Assembly (NCBI RefSeq): GCF_001187435.1
Contig: NZ_LFXA01000014.1
Coordinates: 1 to 64,000 of the forward strand
Source of the DNA: Streptomyces caatingaensis
Lineage (GTDB): Bacteria; Actinomycetota; Actinomycetes; Streptomycetales; Streptomycetaceae
Direction: 5' to 3'
Length of the DNA: 64,000 nucleotides
Below are positions 52,724-61,540 of the stretch, piece by piece (position 1 is the first letter of the stretch; each line of letters starts with the position of its first letter). The position numbers were made by a program, and so were the translations under genes. Under the pieces are notes generated by a model, which saw only the letters and a program-made list of their open reading frames with translations, ran no database searches and was not told the DNA's origin.

Positions 52724-53140
52724 GTGATCGTCATGACCGGCGTGCCCACGATCTGCCCGGTGCTGCGCTACCGGGATCCGCACGCGGCCGTCCGGCAGCT
52801 CACGGAGGCCTTCGGCCTCACCCGCGGCGCGCTGTACGAGAGCGAGGACGGCACGGTGCTCCACGCCGAACTCGCCCACGGCGACGGCGTGGTGATGCTC
52901 GGCGGCCGGGGGCGCGGCGGCGTCTTCGACGAGGCCATGGGCGCCGGCGGACCCGTCGGCGTCTACGTCGTCGTCGAGGACCCCGACGCGCACTGCGAGC
53001 GGGCCCGCGCCGCCGGCGCCGAGATCCTCACGGCGCCGGCCGACCAGCCCTACGGCTCGCGGGACTACATGGCCCGCGACATCGAGGGCAACATCTGGAC
53101 CTTCGGCACCTACGCCCCCGGCGGCGAGGGCGAGGGCTGA
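52724..53140 (+). CDS. VOC (glyoxalase/bleomycin-resistance fold) protein
   Basis: 138 aa from a GTG at 52724 (GAGAGGA upstream); an ATG three codons later is the alternative. Two beta-alpha-beta-beta-beta units: VLRYRDPHAAVRQLTEAFGL with VLHAELAHGDGVVMLG, and VGVYVVVEDPDAHCERARAAG with a C-terminal RDIEGNIWTFGTY. It lacks a clear full set of glyoxalase metal ligands. A small-molecule binding or dioxygenase role is possible; the substrate is unknown. Confidence 0.82.
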   Translation: MIVMTGVPTICPVLRYRDPHAAVRQLTEAFGLTRGALYESEDGTVLHAELAHGDGVVMLGGRGRGGVFDEAMGAGGPVGVYVVVEDPDAHCERARAAGAEILTAPADQPYGSRDYMARDIEGNIWTFGTYAPGGEGEG

Positions 53141-53164
53141 CCGCCGGCCGCCGTTGTCGCCACA

Positions 53165-53201
53165 GGGGCCTTCCGGCCGCCGGTACGGCCGGAAGGCTCC
53201 C
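53165..53201. terminator. Bidirectional terminator between the VOC and M14 genes
   Basis: A 12-bp perfect stem GCCTTCCGGCCG / CGGCCGGAAGGC with loop CCGGTA, extended by GGG/CCC at the base. It sits in the 84-base gap between two convergent genes, where it can terminate both. Confidence 0.8.
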
Positions 53202-53224
53202 TTGACGGTTGGATGCCGGCGCCC

Positions 53225-54655
53225 TCAACTCCGGTGCGCGGGGCGGTCGCCGTCCTCGGCCGTCGTCCGGTAAGGGGCCGCCGCCCGCTGTGCCGCGTAC
53301 AGCAGCGCGGGCTTCAGCTTGGGCCAGAAGTAGTCCTCCTGGCAGGAGAAGGCCGGGGTGAAGCCCGAGCAGCCGCGGCCGTCGCTGTCGCCGATCTCAA
53401 TGGTGAGGCCGGCGACGCCGAGCTTGTCGTACGTCCAGTCGTCGGAGCCGCCGGACGCGTCGTAGAGGATCTCGCCGGCCTGGCCCGACTGGTAGCCGGT
53501 GAGCGAGCCCAGGTGCCGGGCCAGCGCCCGCAGTGAGGCGTCGTTGCCCGTGTGGATCGTGTGGTCGGACTCCCAGGGCAGCAGGACCATGCTCGCGTCG
53601 CTGTGCAGGCTGATCATCAGGCCCTTGGCCGTGTCCGGCGCGGGGTCGCCGTCGCCGGTGCCCGTGCGCACGGCCGGGTACAGCTTCCTGAACAGGCCCT
53701 CCAGCGCGGCGTTCTCCGGCTCGGAGTCCGCCTTGGGCCCGAGGTAGGTCTCGCTGCACGGCTGCCGGGAGGTGCCGGCGCCGCCCCAGTGGGTGCCGGC
53801 GTTGCGGTTGAGGTCCACGCCGATCTGCCCCGTCCAGCCGCAGTCGGTGCCGCGGGCGTCGTCGGCGTTCTTGCGCTGCAGGATCGGGTTGTCGCCGCCC
53901 TGGGCGACGATGTCGACGCCGTCGGGGTTGGTGATGGGCACCACCCACATCTCCGTGGAGTCCATCAGCGCCGTGATCGCGGGGTCCTTGCCGTAGCCGT
54001 CCGTCAGGGCGTCGATCCAGCGCCAGGACACCTCACCCGTGGTGATCTCCCGGGCGTGGATCTGGCTCATGAGGAAGAACCGGGGCTTCGCCGCGTCCGG
54101 GCTCAGCCGGCAGTCCCCCTCCTTCTTCTTGGTGACACAGATGGCCTTCAGGTCGTTGCCGCCGCGCCCCTGCTGCTTGAGCCAGGACTGTCCGTAGGTG
54201 ACCACGCTCGTCAAGTCCGGGTGCCGCGCGGCGACTTGGTCGAGGTGCGCGTAGTGCGCGCCGACGGTGTGGTAGCCGCCGTAGTAGGTGTCGTTCACGC
54301 TTCCCGCGCCGTGGCGGACGGGCGACTTGTGCGGGAGTGGCTTCTTCATCGTCTCCGCGACGGTGGGGGAGAAGCCGAGTCTGCGCAGGCCGGACGCCGT
54401 CGACGGGCCGCCGATGACGAACAGGTCGTCGCCCTGCCGGCGCTCGATGAGATCGAACCCCGACGTGATCAGCTTCTGCGCCGCGTCCTGCCGGCCGTGC
54501 GTCGGGACGCGGTACACGACCACGGTGCGCTCGGCGGGCGCCGCCGCCGTCTGCCGGGCGGCACCGGCGAACGCCGGGGACATGCCGGGGGACAGGGCCG
54601 TGAGCGCCATGACCGTCGCTCCTGCGGCCAGCGCCGCGAGGGTCTTCCGGGACAT
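53225..54655 (-). CDS. Secreted M14 zinc carboxypeptidase
   Basis: 476 aa from an ATG at 54655 (GGAAGG seven bases upstream). It has a signal peptide (MSRKTLAALAAGATVMALTA..., cleavage near AFA-GA), then a propeptide-like region (VVVYRVPTHGRQDAAQKL...). The M14 catalytic domain has zinc ligands in IHAREIT (H200, E203), a third in ISLHSD, and the catalytic Glu in LTIEIGD. Substrate-binding WVVPITNPDG and DLNRNAGTHW are present. Extracellular peptide scavenging is likely. It is flanked downstream by a strong terminator. Confidence 0.92.
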   Translation of the reverse strand: MSRKTLAALAAGATVMALTALSPGMSPAFAGAARQTAAAPAERTVVVYRVPTHGRQDAAQKLITSGFDLIERRQGDDLFVIGGPSTASGLRRLGFSPTVAETMKKPLPHKSPVRHGAGSVNDTYYGGYHTVGAHYAHLDQVAARHPDLTSVVTYGQSWLKQQGRGGNDLKAICVTKKKEGDCRLSPDAAKPRFFLMSQIHAREITTGEVSWRWIDALTDGYGKDPAITALMDSTEMWVVPITNPDGVDIVAQGGDNPILQRKNADDARGTDCGWTGQIGVDLNRNAGTHWGGAGTSRQPCSETYLGPKADSEPENAALEGLFRKLYPAVRTGTGDGDPAPDTAKGLMISLHSDASMVLLPWESDHTIHTGNDASLRALARHLGSLTGYQSGQAGEILYDASGGSDDWTYDKLGVAGLTIEIGDSDGRGCSGFTPAFSCQEDYFWPKLKPALLYAAQRAAAPYRTTAEDGDRPAHRS

Positions 54656-55239
54656 GAGAGGGCCTTCCGTGGGGGGATGCGGGGCACGTGCCCGGCCGGT
54701 GCCGACGACCGGCCGAGCGCATGGTGCCATGTCCATGCCACAGAATGAAGGCTCTATTCCGGGCAGTCGGAAGAACCGCCCGTCCGGCCGTGACCCCGCC
54801 GCTCCGCGCGGCGGCATGCCGGCACCGTACGCGTCCGGGCCCGCGCGGACGGCGCGCGGCTCGCGGGCCGGCCCGGAAGGAGGTGCGGACGCACCGCGAC
54901 CGCGTCGCTGCTCACGGTGGCGAGAACGTGACGGACGGGGTTGCGGGGATCCGGGGCCCCGGGAAAGATCCTCCGGCGGGAGCCCGGCCCGCCGGGCCGC
55001 CGGCTCCCGCAGGTCCGGTCCGTGGGAAGAGGCGTGATGAAGAGCCTTGGGAGCGGCCGGCGTTAGGCCGCCGCGCGCGGGCCGGCGCCGGCCCGGGGGC
55101 GATCCGGGCGGCGACCGCGCCGTGCGGAGCGCCCGTTCGCCGGCAGACCTCGTCCGCCCGGTGCGACGGACCGGCGCGACGGCTGCCTCTCGTGCGCCTT
55201 TCCGATTGCCCGCAGCGTGCAGTGGCCCTGGAGTGCTTC
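54656..55239. other. 584-base divergent spacer between M14 peptidase and DUF1275 genes
   Basis: Open frames here are Arg/Pro/Gly-rich and lack ribosome binding sites; I see no protein. There is an imperfect dyad, TGGTGCCATG-TC-CATGCCACA at 54722-54742, about 70 bases upstream of the peptidase start, which could be an operator. No other element recognised. Confidence 0.4.
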
Positions 55240-55959
55240 GTGCAGGACACCGAGACCCCCGAGACCCTCGACCGCGCCGGACGGCGCGGGGACCCCTTAC
55301 CGCTCGTGATCGTGCTCCTGACCGTGACCGGAGGCATGCTCGACGCCATCAGCTTCCTGGAACTCGGCCAGGTCTTCGTCGGGATGATGACGGGGAACGT
55401 CGTCACCTTCGGCTTCGCCCTCGGCGGTGCGCCGCACTTCACCGAACCGGCCCCGCTGCTCGCGCTGGCCGGGTTCGCGGCCGGGGTGGTCACGACGGGC
55501 CGGGTGGTGCGGAGGCAGCGGGTGACCGGGTGCGGGCGGTGGTTCGCGGCGGTGCTGCTGCTGGAGATGGCGCTCCTGCTGACCGCGGCGCTGCTCAGCG
55601 CCGCCCCGCGGGCCGCGACGGGACGGCACGCCGTGATCACCGTCCTGGCGGTGGCGATGGGCATGCGGTGCGCCGCGCTGCGCAGCCTGGCCGTCCCGGA
55701 GCTGCAGGCGACGTTCGCGCTCACCGGCGCCCTGATCGCGCTGCTGCACGACCTCGGCGCCCGGTCCGGTTCGCCCGCGCGGACGGCGCGGCGGCTGGGC
55801 GTCGTCGGGGCCACGGGGGCGGGCGCCGCGGCCGGGGCCACGGCGGTGACGCACTGGGGGCTGGGCGGTGCGCTGGTGGCCGTGGCCGGGGTCGTCGCCG
55901 TCCTCGCCGGCGCGCTGCAGTGGCGCTCGGCCCCGGCGCCCGCCCGGTGCGGGGGCTGA
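55240..55959 (+). CDS. DUF1275 (YoaK-type) membrane protein
   Basis: 239 aa from a GTG at 55240 (GGAG six bases upstream); GTG 55222 is an alternative. About six TM helices. The family signature TVTGGMLDAISFLELGQVF followed by GMMTGNVVTFGFALGG is clear, and AMGMRCAALRSLAVPELQAT fits the second conserved block. Function unknown. It converges with the beta-lactamase gene. Confidence 0.87.
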   Translation: MQDTETPETLDRAGRRGDPLPLVIVLLTVTGGMLDAISFLELGQVFVGMMTGNVVTFGFALGGAPHFTEPAPLLALAGFAAGVVTTGRVVRRQRVTGCGRWFAAVLLLEMALLLTAALLSAAPRAATGRHAVITVLAVAMGMRCAALRSLAVPELQATFALTGALIALLHDLGARSGSPARTARRLGVVGATGAGAAAGATAVTHWGLGGALVAVAGVVAVLAGALQWRSAPAPARCGG

Positions 55960-55984
55960 CCGCCCGTGCGGGGGCCGGGCCCGC

Positions 55985-56956
55985 TCAGCCGAGTTCGCCC
56001 GCCAGCAGCGCGGCCGTCTCGGCGATCAGCACGTCGGTCTTCGTCTTGTCCAGCTCCTTGTCGCCCGTCGTCGTCAGGACGGACAGGACGACCGGCGGAC
56101 GGCCCGGAGGCCAGGCGACGCCCACGTCGTTGTTGGTGCCGTACTTGCCGGCCCCGGTCTTGTCCCCGAGCGCCCAGTCCCGCGGCAGCCCCGCGCGCAG
56201 CTGGTTGCGGCCGGTCGTGTTCGCCAGCAGCCAGCCCGTCAGCCGCTCCCTGTGCCGGGCCGGAAGGGCGTTGCCCAGCACCAGCCGCGCGTACGTCAGG
56301 GCGATGGCCCGGGGCGTCGTGGTGTCCTCCACCGCGCCCGGCACGGCCGAGTTCAGCGCGGGCTCCCAGTGGTCGAGGCGGGTGTCGTCGTCCCCGAGGG
56401 ACCGGCAGAAGCGGGTCACGCCGCCCGGCCCGCCCAGCCTGCGCAGCAGGAGGTTCGCGGCGCAGTTGTCGCTGTACGAGACCGCGGCGCCGCAGAGCTC
56501 GGCGCCGGTCATGCCGTCGCGCAGGTTCTCGGCCCGGCCCGTGACCGGGGCGTAGCCGGACTCCTCGGTGTCCCGCCGCGGGTAACGGACGCGTTCGTGG
56601 AGGAAGCGGTCGCCCTGGCGCAGGTCCCGCAGGACGGCCGCGACGGCGAGCGTCTTGAACGTCGAGCACATCGGGAAGGCCTCGCCGGCCCGGTGTTCGA
56701 CGGTCGTGCCGCCCGCCGGGCTGTACGCGAAGACGCCCAGCCGGACCGGCACCTGGAGGCGCTCCGAGTGCGCGGCCTCCAGGCGGCGCAGTCTCGCGGT
56801 GACCTCCTCCCCGCCGCGTCGCCCCGACGGCGCCGCGGCCGCCGCTCTGCCGTCCGCGGACGCGGCGGGCGCGACGCCGAGGCCGGTGGCCAGGGCCGCG
56901 CCCGTACCGAGGGCGAGCAGGGAACGGCGGGTGGGGCGAACGCGAGGGGGAGTCAA
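55985..56956 (-). CDS. Class A beta-lactamase
   Basis: 323 aa from a TTG at 56956; AAGGAG is 11 bases upstream and no better in-frame codon exists. A twin-arginine-type signal (TRRSLLALGTGAAL) indicates export. All class A elements are present: STFK (S98, K101), YSDN, the Omega-loop EPALN, and GDKTGAGKYG. Length is slightly above the family norm because of an Ala-rich linker after the signal. It should hydrolyse penicillins. No blaI/blaR or ampR neighbour is present; a short dyad lies upstream. Confidence 0.93.
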   Translation of the reverse strand: MTPPRVRPTRRSLLALGTGAALATGLGVAPAASADGRAAAAAPSGRRGGEEVTARLRRLEAAHSERLQVPVRLGVFAYSPAGGTTVEHRAGEAFPMCSTFKTLAVAAVLRDLRQGDRFLHERVRYPRRDTEESGYAPVTGRAENLRDGMTGAELCGAAVSYSDNCAANLLLRRLGGPGGVTRFCRSLGDDDTRLDHWEPALNSAVPGAVEDTTTPRAIALTYARLVLGNALPARHRERLTGWLLANTTGRNQLRAGLPRDWALGDKTGAGKYGTNNDVGVAWPPGRPPVVLSVLTTTGDKELDKTKTDVLIAETAALLAGELG

Positions 56957-56977
56957 GGTCGTACACGCTCCTTTTCC

Positions 56978-56994
56978 GAACAGTGGTTCTGTTC
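56978..56994. promoter_or_regulatory. Dyad GAACAG-N5-CTGTTC upstream of the beta-lactamase
   Basis: Perfect 6-bp arms with spacer TGGTT, located just upstream of the ribosome binding site of the TTG-started gene. It is a candidate repressor site; its regulator is not identifiable. Confidence 0.35.
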
Positions 56995-57060
56995 TTGGGG
57001 ACGACGGGAGAGGAGGGACGGTTGCGGACCCGGGGGATTTTGTTCACCTCCGGCCGGGTC

Positions 57061-57096
57061 CGCGCTGTTCGCGCTGTTCGCGCGGCTCTCGCGGCT
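57061..57096. repeat. Four imperfect 9-bp tandem repeats after mmsA
   Basis: CGCGCTGTT, CGCGCTGTT, CGCGCGGCT and CTCGCGGCT in a row, in the spacer following the inositol operon. On the minus strand the block can form CCGCGC...GCGCGG stems, so it may act as a weak terminator for mmsA. Confidence 0.4.
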
Positions 57097-57109
57097 CGCG
57101 GGGACGGAG

Positions 57110-58603
57110 TTATCGGTTGCTGGGGAAGCCCAGGTCCACGCCGCCGTCGGCCGGGTCCGGCCAGCGTGTCGTGACGACCTTGCCGCGCGTGTAGAAGTGG
57201 ACGCCGTCGTTGCCGTAGACGTGGTGGTCGCCGAAGAGGGAGTCCTTCCAGCCGCCGAAGGAGTGGTAGCCCACGGGCACGGGGATGGGCACGTTCACGC
57301 CCACCATGCCCGCCTGCACCTCCAGTTGGAAGCGGCGGGCCGCGCCGCCGTCGCGTGTGAAGACGGCCGCGCCGTTGCCCCAGGGCGAGGCGTTGATGAG
57401 GGCGACGCCCTCCTCGTAGGTCTCCGCGCGGACCACGCACAGCACCGGGCCGAAGATCTCGTCCCGGTAGGCGTCCATCTCCGGCGTCACCTTGTCGAGG
57501 AGCGAGACGCCGATCCAGTGGCCGCCCTCGTGGCCCTCGACCGTGTGGCCCGTGCCGTCGAGGACGACGTCCGCGCCCTGCGCCGCCGCGCCCGCCACGT
57601 ATGAGGCGACCTTGTCGCGGTGGGCGCGGGTGATGAGCGGGCCCATCTCGGACGCCGGGTCGTCGCCGGGGCCGATGCGCAGCGCGGCCGTCCGCTCCTT
57701 GATCTTCTCGATGAGGGGGCCGGCCGTGCCGCCGACGGCCACCAGGACCGAGACGGCCATGCAGCGCTCGCCCGCCGACCCGTACGCGGCGTTGACGGCG
57801 GCGTCCGCGGCCAGGTCGAGGTCGGCGTCGGGCAGGACGAGCATGTGGTTCTTGGCGCCGCCGAGGGCCTGGACGCGCTTGCCGTGCGCGGTGGCGGTGG
57901 CGTGGAGGGAGCGGGCGACGGGGGTCGAGCCGACGAACGAGACGGCGGCGACGTCCGGGTGCTCCAGCAGCCGGTCCACGGCCGCCCTGTCGCCGTTGAC
58001 GACGTTGAGGACGCCGTCCGGAAGCCCCGCCGCGGCCGCGAGCTCCGCGAGGCGCAGCGCCGCCGAGGGCACCTTCTCGCTGGGCTTGAGGACGAAGGTG
58101 TTGCCGCACGCGACGGCGAGCGGGAACATCCACATCGGCACCATGGCCGGGAAGTTGAACGGGGTGATGCCGGCGACGACGCCCAGCGGCTGCCGGATCG
58201 CCGCGACGTCGACGCGCGTCGAGACCTGGGTGGAGAGCTCGCCCTTGAGCTTCTCCGGTATGCCGCAGGCGAGTTCGACGATCTCCAGCCCGCGCGCGAC
58301 CTCGCCGAGGGCGTCGGCGTGCACCTTGCCGTGCTCGGCGGTGATCAGCCGCGCGAGTTCCTCGCGGTGCGCGTGCACCAGCTCCCGGTAGCGGAACAGC
58401 ACGGCCGTGCGGCGTGCGAGCGAGGAGGTGCCCCACGCGGGGAACGCGTCGCGGGCCGCGGCCACCGCCGCGTCCACCTCCTCGGCGGACGCGAGGGCGA
58501 CGCGCTTCTCCTGGACGCCGGTGGCGGGGTCGACCACCGGTCCGTGGTTCCCGGAGACGCCTTCGACGGGCTTGCCGCCTATCCAGTGGTTGATCGTCTT
58601 CAT
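57110..58603 (-). CDS. mmsA: Methylmalonate-semialdehyde dehydrogenase (MmsA/IolA)
   Basis: 497 aa CoA-acylating aldehyde dehydrogenase. NHWIGGKPVEG at the N-terminus, ITPFNFPAMVPMWMFPLAVA, VSFVGSTPVARSL, AKNHMLVLPDAD and the catalytic cysteine C281 in GSAGERCMAVS are all MmsA-specific. It converts malonate semialdehyde, the last inositol intermediate, or methylmalonate semialdehyde from valine, to acetyl- or propionyl-CoA. It is last in the minus-strand iol operon, separated from iolD by a tandem-repeat spacer. Confidence 0.93.
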   Translation of the reverse strand: MKTINHWIGGKPVEGVSGNHGPVVDPATGVQEKRVALASAEEVDAAVAAARDAFPAWGTSSLARRTAVLFRYRELVHAHREELARLITAEHGKVHADALGEVARGLEIVELACGIPEKLKGELSTQVSTRVDVAAIRQPLGVVAGITPFNFPAMVPMWMFPLAVACGNTFVLKPSEKVPSAALRLAELAAAAGLPDGVLNVVNGDRAAVDRLLEHPDVAAVSFVGSTPVARSLHATATAHGKRVQALGGAKNHMLVLPDADLDLAADAAVNAAYGSAGERCMAVSVLVAVGGTAGPLIEKIKERTAALRIGPGDDPASEMGPLITRAHRDKVASYVAGAAAQGADVVLDGTGHTVEGHEGGHWIGVSLLDKVTPEMDAYRDEIFGPVLCVVRAETYEEGVALINASPWGNGAAVFTRDGGAARRFQLEVQAGMVGVNVPIPVPVGYHSFGGWKDSLFGDHHVYGNDGVHFYTRGKVVTTRWPDPADGGVDLGFPSNR

Positions 58604-58628
58604 GGTGCGTGCGGGCCTTTCTCGGTCG

Positions 58629-58717
58629 GGGCTTCCCTGGCGTGGGCTTCCCGGGTGTGGACTTCCCGGGTGTGGGCTTCCCGGCCGGGGCTTGCCGGGC
58701 GTGGGCTTCCCGGCCGG
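58629..58717. repeat. Six 15-bp tandem repeats between iolD and mmsA
   Basis: Consensus GGGCTTCCCGGGTGT; copies begin at 58629, 58644, 58659, 58674, 58688 and 58703 (the fourth is one base short). Copies 2 and 3 differ at a single base. The array fills most of the 133-base intercistronic spacer of the inositol operon. It is probably a variable-number repeat; any effect on mmsA expression or processing is unknown. Confidence 0.85.
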
Positions 58718-58736
58718 GGGAGAGGTCGGGGGGAGC

Positions 58737-60623
58737 TCAGAGGTGGTGGCGGCGCGCGGCCGCCTCCCGCTCGTAGGCGGCGCGGGCCTCCACGGCGGCC
58801 GGCCGGGTGGCGGCGGCGGCGACGGGGACGTCCCACCACGCCTGGGCGCCGGGCGCGGCCGGTGCGCCCTCGGACGTGTCGGTCTCGACGTACACGCAGG
58901 TCGGCCGGTCGGAGGCGCGGGCCTCGGCGAGGGCCGCGCGCAACTCCCCGACGGTGGAGGCCCGCAGGACGTGCAGGCCGAGCGAGGCCGCGTTGGCCGC
59001 GAGGTCGACGGGGAGCGGGGCGCCGGTGTACGTCCCGTCCTTGTCGCGGAACCGGTAGGCGGTGCCGAAGCGTTCGCCGCCGGTGGCGGCGGAGAGCCCG
59101 CCGATGGAGGCGTAGCCGTGGTTCTGCACGAGCACCACGTTGATGTGGACGCCCTCCTGGACGGCGGTGACCAGCTCGGTGGGCATCATCAGATAGGTGC
59201 CGTCGCCGACCAGTGCCCACACGGGGCGGTCCGGGGCCGCGAGACGGACGCCGATGGCGGCGGGGATCTCGTAGCCCATGCAGGAGTAGCCGTACTCCAG
59301 GTGGTACTGGCGCCGCGAACGGGCCCGCCACAGCTTGTGCAGGTCGCCGGGGAGCGAGCCGGCGGCGTTGACGACGACGTCCTCGTCGCCGACGACGGCG
59401 TCGAGCGCGCCGAGCACCTGCGTCTGGGACGGCCGTACGGAGTCGTCGCCGGCGGCGTAGGCCGCGTCCACGAGCCGTTCCCAACGGGCCTTGCCCGCAC
59501 GGTACTCGGCCTCGTACGCCTCGCCCACCCGGTGGCCGGCCAGGGCGGCGGTGAGCTCCTCCAGCCCGGCGCGGGCGTCCGCGACGAGGGGCAGGGCGCC
59601 CATCTTGTGGCCGTCGAAGGAGGCGATGTTGAGGTTGACGAAGCGAACGCCCGGGCGGGCGAAGAGCGTTGAGGAGGCGGTGGTGAAGTCGGTGTAGCGG
59701 GTGCCGACGCCGAGCACGAGGTCGGCGGTGCGCGCCAGTTCGTCGGCGACGGCGGTGCCGGTGTGGCCGATGCCGCCGACGTCGGCCGGGTGGTCGTGGC
59801 GCAGCGAGCCCTTGCCGGCCTGGGTGGAGGCGACGGGGATGCCGGTGGCCTCGGCGAGGGCGCGCAGGGCGTCCTCGGCCTCGCTGTGGTGGACGCCGCC
59901 GCCCGCGACGATCAGGGGGCGTTCGGCGGCGCGCACGGCGAGGGCGGCCTCGACGACCGCGTCGGTGTCGGGGGAGGGACGGCGGACGTGCCAGACGCGG
60001 TCGGCGAAGAACTCCTCGGGCCAGTCGTGCGCCTCGGCCTGTACGTCCTGGGGCAGGGCGAGGGTGACGGCGCCGGTCTCGACGGGGTCGGCGAGGACGC
60101 GCATGGCCCGCAGGGCGGCGGGGATCAGGGCCTCGGGGCGGGTGACCCGGTCGAAGTACCGGGAGACGGGCCGCAGGCAGTCGTTGACGGACACGTCCCC
60201 CGCGTACGGGACTTCGAGCTGCTGGAGGACGGGGTCGGCGGGGCGGGTGGCGAAGACGTCGCCGGGCAGCAGGAGCACCGGCAGCCGGTTCACCGTGGCG
60301 AGGGCGGCGCCGGTGACGAGGTTGGTGGCGCCGGGGCCGATGGAGGTGGTGACGGCCTGCGCGGCGAGCCGGTCGTTCTGCCGCGCGTAGCCGACGGCGG
60401 CGTGCACCATGGCCTGTTCGTTGCGGCCCTGGAGGTAGGGCATCGCGCCGGGGCCGGACTCCAGCAGGGCCTGCCCGAGGCCGGCGACGTTGCCGTGCCC
60501 GAAGATGCCCCAGCAGGCGTTGATCAGCCGGCGGCGGTGCCCGTCGCGCTCGGTGTACTGGTGGGCGAGGAACTCGACCAGGGCCTGGGCGACGGTGAGC
60601 CGGCGGGTCGCGGTAGCGGTCAT
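58737..60623 (-). CDS. iolD: 3D-(3,5/4)-trihydroxycyclohexane-1,2-dione hydrolase IolD
   Basis: 628 aa thiamine-diphosphate enzyme. RLTVAQALVEFLAHQYTERD at the N-terminus and INACWGIFGHGNVAGLGQAL are IolD-specific. The catalytic Glu is in LQGRNEQAMVHAA, and the ThDP/Mg motif runs from LVGDGTYLMMPTE to VLVQNHGY. It hydrolyses the diketone ring of inosose dehydration to 5-deoxyglucuronate. Its ATG overlaps the iolB stop (ATGA), and AGGAG is eight bases upstream. Confidence 0.95.
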   Translation of the reverse strand: MTATATRRLTVAQALVEFLAHQYTERDGHRRRLINACWGIFGHGNVAGLGQALLESGPGAMPYLQGRNEQAMVHAAVGYARQNDRLAAQAVTTSIGPGATNLVTGAALATVNRLPVLLLPGDVFATRPADPVLQQLEVPYAGDVSVNDCLRPVSRYFDRVTRPEALIPAALRAMRVLADPVETGAVTLALPQDVQAEAHDWPEEFFADRVWHVRRPSPDTDAVVEAALAVRAAERPLIVAGGGVHHSEAEDALRALAEATGIPVASTQAGKGSLRHDHPADVGGIGHTGTAVADELARTADLVLGVGTRYTDFTTASSTLFARPGVRFVNLNIASFDGHKMGALPLVADARAGLEELTAALAGHRVGEAYEAEYRAGKARWERLVDAAYAAGDDSVRPSQTQVLGALDAVVGDEDVVVNAAGSLPGDLHKLWRARSRRQYHLEYGYSCMGYEIPAAIGVRLAAPDRPVWALVGDGTYLMMPTELVTAVQEGVHINVVLVQNHGYASIGGLSAATGGERFGTAYRFRDKDGTYTGAPLPVDLAANAASLGLHVLRASTVGELRAALAEARASDRPTCVYVETDTSEGAPAAPGAQAWWDVPVAAAATRPAAVEARAAYEREAAARRHHL

Positions 60624-61519
60624 CGGGCGTCTCCTGCGGGCGCGTTGTAGAGGGGCAGGCGGGGGTCGACCGGCTGGTCCGGCCAGGTGGAGCGGATCCA
60701 GCCGTGGTCGGGGTGGTCGCGGATGAGCCACTCGCGGGCCTCGCCGGGGCCGGCCATGACGTTGAGGTAGTACATGGCGTGGCCGGGGGCGGCGATCGAC
60801 GGGCCGTGCCAGCCGTCGGGGATCAGGACGGCGTCGCCGCCGCGCACCTCGGCGAGGACGTCGGTGCCGCGGCCGTGGCCCGAGGGGGTGACGCGCTGGT
60901 AGCCGAGGCCGGGCCGGCCCGCGGCCTCCGCGATCTCGAAGTAGTAGATCTCCTCCAGCTCGCTCTCCTCGCCGGGGCGGCACTCGTCGTGCTTGTGCGG
61001 CGGGTAGGAGGACCAGTTGCCGCCCGGGGTGAGGACCTCGACGGCGATGAGCTTGTCGCACACGAAGGAGCCGGCCGCCGCGAAGTTGTTGACCTGGCGG
61101 GAGCAGGAGCCGGTGCCACGCAGTTCGACGGGGACGCCGGGGGCGGGCCCGTAGCGGGCGGGCAGGCGGCGCCGGCAGCGGGCGCCGGCGAGGGCGAAGC
61201 GTCCGCCGCCGGTGCTGGAGACGCGGACCTCCTCGTCGCGCGGCACGTACGCGAAGTCGGTGACCGCGTCGAACACGCCGGTGCGGCCGGTCAGTTCGAA
61301 GGTCTCGCCGCCGCCGGTGGTGACGGTGCAGCCGCCGGAGAGCGGCAGCACGATCCATTCGCTGTCGCCGGTGGGGAAGGAGTGGCCCGCGCCGGGCGGC
61401 AGTTCGAGGACGCGCAGGGAGGAGTGCCCCCAACCCGCCTTCTCGGGCGTGATGTCGAGGGCGTAGGGCCCGGCGGCGGCCTGTCCCGCCCTGAGGTGGA
61501 ATCCGCGGAATGCGTTCAT
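60620..61519 (-). CDS. iolB: 5-deoxy-glucuronate isomerase IolB
   Basis: 299 aa bicupin. SEWIVLPLSGGCTVTTGGGE (first cupin), then NWSSYPPHKHDECRPGEESE with the metal histidines and Glu, EEIYYFEIAEAAGRPGLGYQ and AMYYLNVMAG. It isomerises 5-deoxy-glucuronate to the 2-keto acid phosphorylated by IolC. It overlaps iolD by four bases. Confidence 0.95.
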   Translation of the reverse strand: MNAFRGFHLRAGQAAAGPYALDITPEKAGWGHSSLRVLELPPGAGHSFPTGDSEWIVLPLSGGCTVTTGGGETFELTGRTGVFDAVTDFAYVPRDEEVRVSSTGGGRFALAGARCRRRLPARYGPAPGVPVELRGTGSCSRQVNNFAAAGSFVCDKLIAVEVLTPGGNWSSYPPHKHDECRPGEESELEEIYYFEIAEAAGRPGLGYQRVTPSGHGRGTDVLAEVRGGDAVLIPDGWHGPSIAAPGHAMYYLNVMAGPGEAREWLIRDHPDHGWIRSTWPDQPVDPRLPLYNAPAGDAR

Positions 61520-61540
61520 GAAAGGTCCGGTCTCCGTGGT

